A stretch of 64,000 bases of DNA from Nocardioides daeguensis (GCF_019192965.1 NZ_JAHTKU010000004.1:124001-188000), one strand, 5' to 3'; positions 26,031 to 34,854 are shown, numbered from the stretch's first letter. Program-made: numbers and translations. Notes: generated from the letters alone by a model not told the origin.

Positions 26031-26872
26031 CGTTGCATCAGGCTCGCGAGTCGTCGGCCAGCCCGCAACCTGTACTTGATGGCGTACTGCTCGAAGCCAG
26101 CCCAATAGAGTCGGCTCTTTCCCGCCCGCTCCGTCGAGGTGCTTTCCACATGCTCGACCTCAACGCCCCCGAGCACGAGCAGCTTAAGGCCGCACGCGGC
26201 GACTCGTCGGCAGAGGTCCACGTCCTCGAAGTAGAGAAAGAACGACTCATCGAATCCGCCTGCTTGTTGAAAGACCGTTCCTCTGATTCCCATGCAGAAC
26301 CCACTCACCCAGGCAAGAGCAACGTCATCGGCAGATGTGACCGACGCCCCATATGCGCCCCACGGAAGCCGGCCGCCCGCGCCTGACAGCACGTAGGACC
26401 TGACACGCCTGGGCATCAAATCGTCGACTCTCGTCGCTGCCAGCGCCTCCTTGATGACCGACGGCCGAGATCCACCGGCAATACCCCTCCGTCCATCGGG
26501 GTACCGCATCCCGGGCGCGACTGCGCCCACCGACGGATCTGCGAGCCGGTCGCGAATCCTAGAAACTGCCGCCTCGTTGACGAAGCAATCGGGGTTCACG
26601 AACAAGAGATTCACGCCCGCAAGGTCGCCCAAAGTATCGACGGCCCGGTTGATTCCCCCACCGAAGCCGTGATTGACCCCATCCCCGAGTCGGCGCACAC
26701 GAGGATCGCCGAGAGTCGCCTGACACCACGGCTTCCGCGGCGCTGGCGAGTTGTCCCAGACCAGCACCGACTCAACACCCGCCTCCAACAACGCCGTCAG
26801 GCACCGGGGCAGCAGTTCCTCCGAGTCGAACGCAACCACGACGGCAACAAGGGGAGTGGGATCGGCGCTCAT
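26027..26872 (-). CDS. Glycosyltransferase family 2 (rhamnosyltransferase-like)
   Basis: 281 aa; ATG 26872 in an ATGA overlap with the upstream stop. GT-A: VVVAFDSEELLPRCLTALLE, VWDNSP, NHGFGGGINRA, FVNPDCFVN as DxD-like region, and FFLYFEDVDLCRRVAACG with the acidic ED pair. This wording is typical of GT2 enzymes that add rhamnose or similar deoxysugars. The transfer specificity is not readable from sequence. Confidence 0.85.
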   Translation of the reverse strand: MSADPTPLVAVVVAFDSEELLPRCLTALLEAGVESVLVWDNSPAPRKPWCQATLGDPRVRRLGDGVNHGFGGGINRAVDTLGDLAGVNLLFVNPDCFVNEAAVSRIRDRLADPSVGAVAPGMRYPDGRRGIAGGSRPSVIKEALAATRVDDLMPRRVRSYVLSGAGGRLPWGAYGASVTSADDVALAWVSGFCMGIRGTVFQQAGGFDESFFLYFEDVDLCRRVAACGLKLLVLGGVEVEHVESTSTERAGKSRLYWAGFEQYAIKYRLRAGRRLASLMQR

Positions 26873-28023
26873 CGGAGAATCACTCCTGACATCTCCCTCG
26901 CGTAGGATGACCACGAGAACCGACTCTCAATGAACGCCTGGCCAATTTCTCCGGCGCGCCTTGCTTCCTGTGGATCCGTAAGCAAATCGATGACGCATCG
27001 GGCAAAATCCTCCGCGCTTTCGCCCACCAGCATTCGCGCTCTCATGTCTGGCTCAAACGCAGCGGCACTGGCGTTGTTCAGCACCACAGGAGCCCCCAAC
27101 GCGAGGGCCGACACAGCCTTAAGCAAGATCCCTGCAGGGGCAAGTGTCGGCGCCATGACCACACGCGAGGCTCGATAGACGTGTACGGGGTCTGGGACAT
27201 CGGCCTCAATTCGAACGCGAGGATGGTCGCGAAACTCTTCCACCATGGCTCTCGGTGGCCGCGCTCCCGCGATCACGAGATGAGCGTTAGGCGCGCTACC
27301 CCACACCTTCGGCATTACCCGTTCAACGAGCCAACGGGCCGCGACCTGATTCGGCTCACGCCATAAAGCCCCCATAAAGCAAACTTGGTTAGGATCCGAT
27401 TCGGCCAGAGTCCACGGCGATGACGGGATAGTCGTCCCGAGACGCAGGACAGTGCTGTCGACTCCGGATGAAGCCAACAGCTGCTGGTCGGCTTCCGACA
27501 AAACGAACACACCGCGGGCGCGGCGCGTCACCTGGGACTCGACCCGCTCGGCGCGCAATTGCTCGATCAGTCGGTAGACCGACTCCTGAGGAGTCCGGGA
27601 CCAGGCACGTTTTGAGCGCATGAACTCTGCGGTGAGGTCGTGGAGAGTGATCGTGAACGGCCGCTTTGCGCGCATGACGAGTTCGGCAGGCTGGAGGTAC
27701 TCAGCGTGAAGATGGTCCGGATCGACCCGATCCACTACCGCTAGGGCGGCTCGCGTCATCGCCTTACTCCAGGAATGACGCAGAGCCCAGGGATAGCGAC
27801 CGACCACCGAGGCCCGCGACGACTCGGCGACCCTGCATGCGTGCACCGTCACGCCGGGCGGTATTGGTGTGGACGCTGCGTTCCCGGTGCTAGGACCGAC
27901 GACATGAAGATCGAAGTGGTTCGCAAGGCTCCCGTAGTACGCAAACACCAAGTCGTCTGCGGCGTGCCCATGGACACGCCCCGGAAGGTACGGCGTCGCC
28001 ACAAGCAGTCGCGGCTTGGGCAT
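26869..28023 (-). CDS. Glycosyltransferase family 4
   Basis: 384 aa, ATG 28023. N-terminal half KPRLLVATPYLPGRVHGHAADD; C-terminal half with VCFMGALWREPNQVAARWL, LVIAGARPP, and APAGILLKAVSALALGAPVVLN for nucleotide-sugar binding. GT-B retaining type. It is the first gene of the lower-GC polysaccharide operon. A GAGGGGTGAG ribosome-binding site and a plausible sigma-A promoter precede it. Confidence 0.82.
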   Translation of the reverse strand: MPKPRLLVATPYLPGRVHGHAADDLVFAYYGSLANHFDLHVVGPSTGNAASTPIPPGVTVHACRVAESSRASVVGRYPWALRHSWSKAMTRAALAVVDRVDPDHLHAEYLQPAELVMRAKRPFTITLHDLTAEFMRSKRAWSRTPQESVYRLIEQLRAERVESQVTRRARGVFVLSEADQQLLASSGVDSTVLRLGTTIPSSPWTLAESDPNQVCFMGALWREPNQVAARWLVERVMPKVWGSAPNAHLVIAGARPPRAMVEEFRDHPRVRIEADVPDPVHVYRASRVVMAPTLAPAGILLKAVSALALGAPVVLNNASAAAFEPDMRARMLVGESAEDFARCVIDLLTDPQEARRAGEIGQAFIESRFSWSSYAREMSGVILR

Positions 28024-28041
28024 CAGAGCTCACCCCTCACC

Positions 28042-28071
28042 ATTGTCGCGTTCCACCCTTGACACTCTCAA
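28042..28071 (-). promoter_or_regulatory. Putative promoter of the lower-GC polysaccharide operon
   Basis: On the minus strand TTGAGA (28066-28071) and GACAAT (28042-28047) are separated by 18 nt, upstream of the first glycosyltransferase ATG at 28023. The region 28072-28175 up to the kinase stop shows no gene and may mark the edge of the transferred segment. Confidence 0.45.
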
Positions 28072-28175
28072 CCACGACAGGGCCGCAAAGGTCCGCGCCC
28101 GCCAACATCGACCGGATATCAGCTAGCCGTCGAGATCGGACATCCAAATGAAGATGACTCACTGGAGTTCCTCAC

Positions 28176-29543
28176 TTAGCTCGCCTCGATATCGGCGGGG
28201 CTGTACCCGTAACCGTAGCCATAGCCGTAACTCCTGCCCTTGGCCGGAACCTTGTTCAGCACCAGACCAGCAAGGTGCGCGTCGACCTGATCGAGCCGCT
28301 CGATCGAGTGCCGCACCTGCTCGCGGGTGACCTTGCCGTGGCTCAGGATCACGAGCGCGCCGTCTGCCTTGGCGGCCAGCAGGGCGGCGTCGGTGACGGG
28401 GAGGAGGGGCGGGGCGTCGATGAGGACGATGTCGTACTCCTCGCGGGCGTACGCCAGGAAGTCCTCCATGGCGTTCGACTGGATGAGCTCGGCGGGGTTG
28501 GGCGGGATCGGGCCGGAGGCCACGAAGGACAGGCCCGAGTCGTCGTGGGTCTGGACGACGTCGGCCGCCTTGATCCTGCCGACCAGGACGTTGGTGAGGC
28601 CCACGGCCTCGTCCATGCCGAGGCGCTTGGCCGCCATCGGGCGGCGCAGGTCCGCCTCGACGAGCAGGGTGCGGTTGCCGCCCTGGGCCAGGCTGAGCGC
28701 GAGGTTCACCGCCGTCGAGGTCTTGCCCTCGCCGGGGACCGCGGAGCTGACCACGAACACCTTCTGCGCGCTGTCGACGTCGACGAACTGCAGGTTGGTC
28801 CGCAGCACCCGGAACGACTCCGCGCGCGGCGAGTGCGACGGGATCTGGGTGAGCAGCGGTGTCTTCGCGGCCGTGGCGTCGTAGGCGATGGTGCCGAGGG
28901 TCGGGGCGTCGGTGATCTCGGCGACGTCGTCGAGCGACTTCACCCGGGTGTCCAGGAGCTCGCGCAGGACCGCAAGACCGAAGCCGAGCATCAGGCCGAG
29001 CACGAGACCGAGCGCCAGGTTGCGCTTCGGCTGCGGGGAGACCGGGGTGTCGGAGAACGACGCCGCGTCCACGATCGTCGCCTTGATCGGCGCCTCGGTC
29101 TGGCCCGCCGGCGTCTCGAGCTCCCGGACCAGGTCGGTCAGCTGCTCGGCGTACGACTGCGCGATCACCTGGGCCTGATGGGCGTCGGGGTCGGTGACGG
29201 TGATCTCCAGGTTGACCGTGTCGAGGACCGCCTCGGCGCTCACCCGGTCGGTCAGCTCCCCCGGCTCCAGCTTGAGGCCGGTGTCGTCGATCACCCGCTG
29301 CGCGAGCTCGCGGCTGGTGATCAGGTCGGCGTACGACTTCACCCGCTGCGCGGAGAACTGGCCGCCCTGCAGCAGTTGGGTGTCGTTGGCCTGCGAGGTC
29401 GTGACGAACAGGCGCGCGGTCGAGGCGTACTGCGACGTCTGCAGGGCCGTGAACGCGCCCGCCGCCGCCGTCACCGCGACGGTGATCACCAGGATCGACA
29501 CCCAGCGCCGGCGCAGCACCCGCAGGTAGTCACGCAGCTCCAT
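28176..29543 (-). CDS. Wzz-domain tyrosine autokinase (BY-kinase), copy 1
   Basis: 455 aa; ATG 29543 (an in-frame GTG three codons earlier is less likely). Wzz domain with TM1 near 15-37 and TM2 near 175-195 (ALGLVLGLMLGFGLAV), then the kinase: Walker A VPGEGKTS near residue 270, Walker A' LLVEADLRRP, Walker B VLIDAPP. The C-terminus has a tyrosine ladder (YGYGYGYGY), the usual autophosphorylation cluster. It regulates chain length and assembly of polysaccharide at the membrane. It lies 30 nt downstream of a DUF4012 gene, the same pairing seen at 46-49.5 kb. Confidence 0.92.
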   Translation of the reverse strand: MELRDYLRVLRRRWVSILVITVAVTAAAGAFTALQTSQYASTARLFVTTSQANDTQLLQGGQFSAQRVKSYADLITSRELAQRVIDDTGLKLEPGELTDRVSAEAVLDTVNLEITVTDPDAHQAQVIAQSYAEQLTDLVRELETPAGQTEAPIKATIVDAASFSDTPVSPQPKRNLALGLVLGLMLGFGLAVLRELLDTRVKSLDDVAEITDAPTLGTIAYDATAAKTPLLTQIPSHSPRAESFRVLRTNLQFVDVDSAQKVFVVSSAVPGEGKTSTAVNLALSLAQGGNRTLLVEADLRRPMAAKRLGMDEAVGLTNVLVGRIKAADVVQTHDDSGLSFVASGPIPPNPAELIQSNAMEDFLAYAREEYDIVLIDAPPLLPVTDAALLAAKADGALVILSHGKVTREQVRHSIERLDQVDAHLAGLVLNKVPAKGRSYGYGYGYGYSPADIEAS

Positions 29544-29573
29544 GGTCGGCACCCGTCTCGTTCGTCGTCCTCA

Positions 29574-31334
29574 TCATCGTCCCCCTGCGCAGGCGCTCGG
29601 CAGCGTGCGCGTGCTGTCCTTCCGCTCGATCGTCGGTGTCACGGCCAGGGCGGTGTCCCCCGTCTGGCCCGCCCCGCTCTTCATCTTCCATGCCAGGTCG
29701 ACCGTCTGGCCCGGCGTCAGCTGCACGTAGGTCATCGCGACCGGGCGGCCGTCCTGGTCGACCTCGACGGCCTCCGATGCCACGCCGTTGAACTCCAGGT
29801 CGGAGACCTCGCCCCCGACCGGGCCGAACACGCGCACCGCCAATACCTGGGTGCCCGGCTGCGGGCCGTAGGTGCCGCCGCCCGTGATGTAGTCCGGCAG
29901 CGTCGCCGCCTCGGGCGGCGCGACCGACGAGATCCGTGCCTTCGCGCTGTAGGTCTGCGCCGAGCCACGGCAGGCGGTGGCAGAGACGTCGACGTCGTAG
30001 CGCAGGTAGTACGACATCTTCGCGCCGGTCATGTCGTTGAGCGTCACCGCCACCTGCGCGTCCTCGGACTCCGGGTCGGTGGCCAGCTCCCCCGCGATCG
30101 GCGTCCCCGCCAGCTCCTGCTGCACCGCGTCGTCGAACGCGTGGACCAGGACCCGGCGCTCGTCGGTGGCGCGGCCCAGGGCCTCGAGGACCCCGGTCGG
30201 GTTCCCCAGCCCGGAGGTGAACTTCGCGAACGTCGCCGCGGCGACCTCGGCGAAGAACGCGTCCTGACGGGCCGGCTCGGGCAGCCGGAGGTAGGTGGTG
30301 TGGAGCAGCTCGTCGACGGCGTTCGCACCGGTGATCTGCACGCCGTCGACGTTCACCGGTCCCGTCGCGTCCAGGAGGTAGCCGATCGCCAACGCGTCGA
30401 GCAGCACGACGCCGTCCACCCGCTGCCCCGGGAACTCCCGCTCCCAGCGGGCCTTCAGCAGCGCCGCCGCCCGCGGGGCGTCGGGCGTCATCGTCGCGTT
30501 CATCGCGTAGGTGCCGAGCACGTCGCCGTACAGCTCCTGCTCGGCGCCGCTCAACGGCAGCACCGGCGCCGGGGCCTCGCCGAGCGACGAGGCGGCGACA
30601 TGGCCGCGGAGCTCGAGTCGGCCGTCCGCGGCCTCGACGTACGACACCGCGCCCGCCAGGCCGCCGGTGCCGCGGATCTCGGCGTTGTTCTCGAAGACCA
30701 GCAGGTAGCGGCGCGGGCCCTCGGCGCCCAGCATCGTCGGCAGCACCCGGGTCGCGGTCTCGGCCGACCCGAGCGCATCCGACGCCTCGGCGACCTGGTC
30801 GCGGAAGTCGGTGAACTGGCGGTGCAGCCGGCCCACGAAGCCCGACGCGTCGACCGCGGTCAGGTCCGCGTCGGCGGCGGCGAACGCGCGGTGCGCACGG
30901 GCCACCGGGTCGGCCAGCTCCTCAGCCACCCCGACATCGAGCGCGCCGCCCCGCGGCAACAGCTCCTCGAAGCGGTCCGAGGCACTCACCAGCGGCTCGA
31001 CGCCGTCGCGGGCGAGATCGGCCAGCACCCGGCTGGTGGTCTCGATCCCGCGGGCGTCGTCGCCCAGGACCGGCACCCTGCCCAGGACCGACCAGGTGAA
31101 CCCGGAGGTACGGTCGGCAGCCGCCGCGCTCGCCTCGCGCAGAGCGGTCAGCTCACGGTCGAGGCTCGCCGTGTCCCTGGCCTCGACCGCCGCCTGAATC
31201 GCGTGCCCGCGCGCCACCGCCTCATCGAGGTCCCGGTTGACCTGCCAGGCGGTCCACCCGCACCACAGCAGGCCGAGCACGGCGACCGCTCCGGCCGCTG
31301 CCCCCAGGGCGCGCGGCGTACGCAGCCACGACAT
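29574..31334 (-). CDS. DUF4012 membrane-anchored exported protein, copy 1
   Basis: 586 aa, ATG 31334 with GGGAGG upstream. One TM anchor (AAGAVAVLGLLWCGWTAWQV), then a long extracytoplasmic region. Signature stretches are GFTWSVLGRVPVLGDDARGIETT, RRYLLVFENNAEIRGTGGLAGA, GDVLGTYAMNATMTPDAPRAA, and GVVLLDALAIGYLLDATGPV. Function of DUF4012 is unknown. It is transcribed with the tyrosine autokinase, so a role in polysaccharide export or anchoring is likely. It shares the same segments with the paralogue at 46148. Confidence 0.88.
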   Translation of the reverse strand: MSWLRTPRALGAAAGAVAVLGLLWCGWTAWQVNRDLDEAVARGHAIQAAVEARDTASLDRELTALREASAAAADRTSGFTWSVLGRVPVLGDDARGIETTSRVLADLARDGVEPLVSASDRFEELLPRGGALDVGVAEELADPVARAHRAFAAADADLTAVDASGFVGRLHRQFTDFRDQVAEASDALGSAETATRVLPTMLGAEGPRRYLLVFENNAEIRGTGGLAGAVSYVEAADGRLELRGHVAASSLGEAPAPVLPLSGAEQELYGDVLGTYAMNATMTPDAPRAAALLKARWEREFPGQRVDGVVLLDALAIGYLLDATGPVNVDGVQITGANAVDELLHTTYLRLPEPARQDAFFAEVAAATFAKFTSGLGNPTGVLEALGRATDERRVLVHAFDDAVQQELAGTPIAGELATDPESEDAQVAVTLNDMTGAKMSYYLRYDVDVSATACRGSAQTYSAKARISSVAPPEAATLPDYITGGGTYGPQPGTQVLAVRVFGPVGGEVSDLEFNGVASEAVEVDQDGRPVAMTYVQLTPGQTVDLAWKMKSGAGQTGDTALAVTPTIERKDSTRTLPSACAGGR

Positions 31335-31372
31335 TCGACTTCCCTCCCACCGATCCTCGGTCAGACATGACA

Positions 31373-31404
31373 GAGGGCCCCGGGGCTGCTGCCGCCGGGA
31401 CCCT
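31373..31404 (-). terminator. Hairpin terminator after the small secreted protein gene
   Basis: GAGGGCCCCGG (31373-31383) pairs with CCGGGACCCTC (31394-31404) with one mismatch and a 10-nt loop, located 27 nt beyond the stop at 31431. Confidence 0.6.
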
Positions 31405-31430
31405 CAGCCTTCGTCACGCGTGAAGACGCG

Positions 31431-31805
31431 TCACTTCACCTTGACCTTGACCGTGGCGGTCGAGCTCTTGTAGATGCCGGACCCGGCGAAGGTGACCTTG
31501 CAGGTCCACTTGCCCTTCGCGAGCTTGCCGGTCTTGACGGCGCCCGACGCGTCGAGCGTGCCCTTGGACTTGACCTTCGCCTTGCCGCTGGCCTTGCAGA
31601 CGACCGTGGCCTGGCCGGTCGGGGTCAGGTTGCCCGACGCCGGGGTGAGGACGATCTTCGCCTTCTTGCCGGGCTTGGCCTTGACAACCGCCGGAGCGGC
31701 CACCGCGACCGTGCCCGGGTACGGGTCTGCCTGCGCCGACGGTGCTCCGACCAGGCCGAGCGTCACCAGTGCGGCCACGATCAGGCCGAGAACGAGCTTC
31801 TTCAT
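31431..31805 (-). CDS. Small secreted Ig-like repeat protein
   Basis: 124 aa; ATG 31805 with GGGGG 8 nt upstream. Signal peptide KKLVLGLIVAALVTLGLVGAPSAQA is followed by one Ig-like bacterial repeat domain rich in Lys/Val/Thr (KAKIVLTPASGNLTPTGQATV ... KVTFAGSGIYKSSTATVKVKV). The same type of domain closes the giant protein at 40089. Likely a cell-surface or secreted structural protein. Upstream, GAAGTTAACTTC (31917-31928) is a perfect 12-bp palindrome that could be an operator. Confidence 0.7.
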   Translation of the reverse strand: MKKLVLGLIVAALVTLGLVGAPSAQADPYPGTVAVAAPAVVKAKPGKKAKIVLTPASGNLTPTGQATVVCKASGKAKVKSKGTLDASGAVKTGKLAKGKWTCKVTFAGSGIYKSSTATVKVKVK

Positions 31806-31979
31806 GCGCAATGCCCCCTAAGACATCTCCGGTTCCCCGCACCGGATTCCTCGTCCGAGTGCGAGCGCGGTCCCACTATTACATGGACCTGACCGCAGTT
31901 CAGGCAGTTGACACAAGAAGTTAACTTCGGCCCGACAGCTGGAGCCGGTCGGGCAACCTTCCCAGGACGATGTCCTGTC

Positions 31980-33071
31980 TCAGCGTGCGGGACGGAAGTG
32001 CAGCCCGACCTCGGGGTCGACCACTACCTCCTGGGCGGCGGGCAGGCCGTCGACGACGAGCGGGGCGCTCACCTCGGTGTTGCGCTTGAGCAGGGCCAGC
32101 GCGATCGGGCCGAGCTCGTGGTGGCGCGCCGACGAGCCGACCACGCCGAGGGGTCTCGATACGCCGCCTCGTTCCTCGGCGGCTACTCGACCATCTCGGA
32201 CCTCGGCGCCGGGCGCCGGGAGCCGGTTCTCCGAGCCGTCGAGGTGGAGCAGGGTCAGCCGCCGCGGCGGCTTGCCGAGGTTGTGCACCCGGGCCACCGT
32301 CTCCTGGCCGCGGTAGCAGCCCTTGTCCAGGTGCACCGCGCCCCACGGCCGGTCGGCGATCCAGCCAACCTCGTTGGGGATGGTCCGCTCGTCGGTGTCG
32401 ATGCCGAAGCGCGGCTCGCCGCGCTCGATGCGCAGCGCCTCGAAGGCCCACAGGCCCGCGGCCGGACCCGCCGCCGCGGCGTACGACGACAGCTGGTCGC
32501 GCGGGACCAGGTCGTAGCGTGCGGGACGAGCTCCGGGGGTTTCGAGGCTCGTCGCTAGCGCTCCTCGCACCTCAACCACCGGAGCAGCACTCGTCGCTAG
32601 CGCTCCTCGCACCTCAACCACCGGAGCAGGGCGCCAGGCGACCGCGAGGTCGGCGGTCACGTCGGTGATCTCGACGCGCATCATGAACCTCATCCGCTCC
32701 AGGAACCCGATCAGCGCCGCGGCTCGGCCCGGCTCGGTGTGGGCGGTGAAGGCCTCGCCGTCGTCGACGCCGGTGAAGGCGTGCTCGACGTGCCCCTGCG
32801 GGGACAGGACGAGCGCGGACACCCAACGGCCGGGCTGGAGGCCCTCGAAGTACTGGGTGGTCAGCGAGTGCAGCCAGGTCAGCCGGTCCGGACCGGCGAC
32901 GCGGAGCACGTCGCGGTGGGACAGGTCGACGAAGCCCTCGCCGGCCGCGAGAGCCCGCTGCTCGCCGTACAAGCTGCCGTAGTGGGCGGCGACCCCGGCG
33001 TCGATGCCCTCACCGGCGACGGCGCCGGGGAGGTCGAGGAGGGGGCTGGTGCGGGTCGGCTGGGTGGTCAT
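31980..33071 (-). CDS. ygfZ: Folate-binding protein YgfZ/GcvT family, with repeat insertions
   Basis: 363 aa, ATG 33071. GcvT-like fold with VDLSHRDVLRVAGPDRLTWLHSLTTQ and the YgfZ signature DKGCYRGQE near residue 245. YgfZ uses tetrahydrofolate and its cysteine in maintenance of iron-sulfur proteins. Two extra segments interrupt the normal alignment: residues about 150-178 (PVVEVRGALATS repeated) and about 293-306 (VRDGRVAAEERGGVSR). Both are encoded by dispersed DNA repeats found in intergenic regions elsewhere, read in frame. The stop of the cytidylyltransferase overlaps its start. A GCCCGAC/GTCGGGC hairpin near 31930-31956 may end transcription. Confidence 0.88.
   Translation of the reverse strand: MTTQPTRTSPLLDLPGAVAGEGIDAGVAAHYGSLYGEQRALAAGEGFVDLSHRDVLRVAGPDRLTWLHSLTTQYFEGLQPGRWVSALVLSPQGHVEHAFTGVDDGEAFTAHTEPGRAAALIGFLERMRFMMRVEITDVTADLAVAWRPAPVVEVRGALATSAAPVVEVRGALATSLETPGARPARYDLVPRDQLSSYAAAAGPAAGLWAFEALRIERGEPRFGIDTDERTIPNEVGWIADRPWGAVHLDKGCYRGQETVARVHNLGKPPRRLTLLHLDGSENRLPAPGAEVRDGRVAAEERGGVSRPLGVVGSSARHHELGPIALALLKRNTEVSAPLVVDGLPAAQEVVVDPEVGLHFRPAR
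32152..32192. repeat. Second dispersed repeat type (GGTCTCGATACGC...CTACTCGACC) in ygfZ
   Basis: Outer sequences GGTCTCGATACG and CTACTCGACC enclose the palindromic centre CCGCC-TCGTTCCTC-GGCGG. The same outer sequences with a different centre occur at 38503-38541. Here the repeat is translated as part of YgfZ. Confidence 0.65.
32537..32622 (-). repeat. One and a half copies of the GGTTTCGAGG repeat inside ygfZ
   Basis: A full copy (32537-32580: GGTTTCGAGGCTCGTCGCTA ... CTCAACCACC) is followed by a partial one (32590-32622). On the coding strand they are read as PVVEVRGALATS units. Centre GCTAGC is palindromic, like the inverted copies at 49797 and 55743. Confidence 0.85.
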
Positions 33072-33535
33072 GTGAGGTCCCGGTAGTGCTCGAGGAGGCG
33101 GGTGAGGGTGCCGAGGGCTGCCTGCATCTCCTCGATGTGCGCCGGGTCGAGCGTGCGGAGCATCTCCTTGATCTCGGTGCTCGACACACCCGAGGTGCGC
33201 GGCAGGTACCTCACCTCGCAAACGTCGGACAGCTCGTCGAACTTCCCGGCCCAGTCGTCACCCATCACGAACAGGTCGACGCCGTGCTCGACGATGTCGG
33301 CACGCTTCTGGTCCCAGGAACGCTCGGGGATCACCAGGTCGACCCCCTTGATGGCGCCGACGATGGCGGCACGGTCGTCGTAGGAGACGACGGACTTCTT
33401 GCCCTTGCCGGCGTTGAACTCGTCGGTGGACACGCCCACGACGAGGCGGTCGCCGAGCCCCGCGAGGCGCTCGATCAGCCGCAGGTGGCCGATGTGGAAC
33501 AGGTCGAAGGTGCCGTAGGTCAAGACGGTGGTCAC
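33068..33535 (-). CDS. Cytidylyltransferase-like (TagD/glycerol-3-phosphate type)
   Basis: 155 aa; GTG 33535 overlapping the fur stop. TYGTFDLFHIGHLRLIERL holds the HxGH nucleotidyl-transfer motif; RSWDQKRADIV and RTSGVSSTEIKE follow, the latter in place of the ISTT signature. The family makes CDP-glycerol or similar activated alcohols for teichoic acids or sugars. The extra C-terminal 30 residues are helical. The operon context (fur, ygfZ) does not point to a substrate. Confidence 0.82.
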   Translation of the reverse strand: MTTVLTYGTFDLFHIGHLRLIERLAGLGDRLVVGVSTDEFNAGKGKKSVVSYDDRAAIVGAIKGVDLVIPERSWDQKRADIVEHGVDLFVMGDDWAGKFDELSDVCEVRYLPRTSGVSSTEIKEMLRTLDPAHIEEMQAALGTLTRLLEHYRDLT

Positions 33536-33969
33536 GCGGATTCTCCTTCGCAGCGGGCGCAGCGGCCGAAGACGGTGAGGTGGCCGAGGTCCGGGACGAA
33601 GCCCCGGCCCGCCAGGACGGCGACGAAGGGCGCGGCCTCCTGCTCGTCGACGGAGATGACGTCGCCGCAGCCGCGGCATACGAGATGGAAGTGCACGTGC
33701 CCTCGGGTCGAGTGGTACGTCGGAGCGCGGTCGGAGAGGTGCGCGTGCCGGACCAGGCCCAGCTCCTCGAGCACCTCGAGCGTGCGGTAGACGGTCGAGG
33801 CGTTGATGGTGCTCACCGTCTGCTGGACGTGGGCCAGCACCTCGTCGGGGGTGGCGTGGCCGAGGGCGTCGACCGCACCGAGGATCAGCTCACGCTGGGG
33901 CGTGAGGCGGTAGCCCTTCTCGCGAAGGGCCGCTCGCCAGTCCTGACTCCCCGACGGGTCCTCAGGCAC
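33532..33969 (-). CDS. Fur-family metal-responsive repressor
   Basis: 145 aa, GTG 33969. Winged helix: YRLTPQRELILGAVDAL, INASTVYRTLEVLEELGLVRH. Dimer/metal domain: HVHFHLVCRGCGDV with first CxxC and CARCE near the end for the structural zinc. Could be Fur, Zur or PerR type; the sequence alone does not decide. It lies in an operon with nitrobindin-like, cytidylyltransferase and ygfZ genes, and overlaps the upstream gene by 8 nt. Confidence 0.88.
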   Translation of the reverse strand: MPEDPSGSQDWRAALREKGYRLTPQRELILGAVDALGHATPDEVLAHVQQTVSTINASTVYRTLEVLEELGLVRHAHLSDRAPTYHSTRGHVHFHLVCRGCGDVISVDEQEAAPFVAVLAGRGFVPDLGHLTVFGRCARCEGESA

Positions 33970-34456
33970 GCTTGAGCCTCGCCCACAGGTGCGGCTGCAA
34001 CGGCTGCCCCATGGCGGCCATGTCGAAGGCGTAGAGCAGGTCGCCCTCCACGTTGCCGTAGAGCCGCTTGCCCGCGGTGTACTCCTTGGCCGTCTCGGTG
34101 CGCGCGACCGCGTCGGTCGTCCACTCGAGCTTGCCGTTGTCGGCCTCGCCGTGCCAGATCTCGGCGATGCCCGTGTTGTGGGTCAGCAGCATCTCGAAGC
34201 GGCCCTCCCCGACACCGCGGATGAACCCGGTCTCGATCGCCGCGTCGCGCACCTTCTGCTTGTCCTCGTCGATGATCCACGAGCGCGCCATGTAGTGGAA
34301 GAACGGCCGCCCGTCGTGGGCGAAGATCAGCTCCTGGCCGAACTGGAAGGACTCGATCGTCGGGTAGTCGCCGTGGCCGTTGCCGCGCCAGGTGCCGAGC
34401 ATCCACGCGATCGGAGCGCAGTTGGGGTGCAGGTTGTCGGGGAGTTCGAAGGCCAC
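33962..34456 (-). CDS. Nitrobindin-like heme-binding beta-barrel protein (FABP-like)
   Basis: 164 aa, GTG 34456. CAPIAWMLGTWRGNGHGDYPTIE at the N-terminus and the closing WARLKRA are typical of actinobacterial nitrobindins (Rv2717c type); the family binds ferric heme and isomerises peroxynitrite. It heads a minus-strand operon with the Fur regulator, divergent from the DsrE gene with only 35 nt between starts. Confidence 0.85.
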   Translation of the reverse strand: MAFELPDNLHPNCAPIAWMLGTWRGNGHGDYPTIESFQFGQELIFAHDGRPFFHYMARSWIIDEDKQKVRDAAIETGFIRGVGEGRFEMLLTHNTGIAEIWHGEADNGKLEWTTDAVARTETAKEYTAGKRLYGNVEGDLLYAFDMAAMGQPLQPHLWARLKRA

Positions 34457-34491
34457 GACCGGCCATTCTAGTGCCGCGTAGGCTCTGCCCC

Positions 34492-34854
34492 ATGTCGCGC
34501 AGCCTCGTCGTGAAGGTCACCTGCGGAACCGACGAGCCCGAGCGCTGCAACCAGGGGTTCACCGTGGCCGCCGCAGCGGCCGTCTCCGGTGTCCCGATCT
34601 CGCTGTGGCTGACCGGCGAGGCCTCCTGGCTGGCCGTCCCCGGCCGCGCCGGCGAGCTCGACCTCCCCCTCGCGACACCGCTCGCGGACCTGCTCGAGGC
34701 GGTCCTGGCGACCGGCTCGGTGACGGTGTGCGCCCAGTGCGCGGCACGACGCTCGCTGACGCAGGACGACCTGCTGGCCGGCGTACGGATCGCGGGGGCG
34801 CCGGTGTTCGTCGAGGAAGCGCTGGGCGAGGGCGTCCAGGCGCTCGTGTACTGA
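34492..34854 (+). CDS. DsrE-like protein
   Basis: 120 aa; ATG 34492. KVTCGTDEPERCNQGFTVAAAAAVSG and VCAQCAARRSLTQDDLLAGVRIAGAPVFV match the DsrE fold, including the cysteine pair in CAQC. DsrE-type proteins carry sulfur as persulfide in trafficking or tRNA thiolation pathways. It precedes an SGNH lipoprotein by 12 nt on the same strand. A sulfur role is inference. Confidence 0.75.
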   Translation: MSRSLVVKVTCGTDEPERCNQGFTVAAAAAVSGVPISLWLTGEASWLAVPGRAGELDLPLATPLADLLEAVLATGSVTVCAQCAARRSLTQDDLLAGVRIAGAPVFVEEALGEGVQALVY

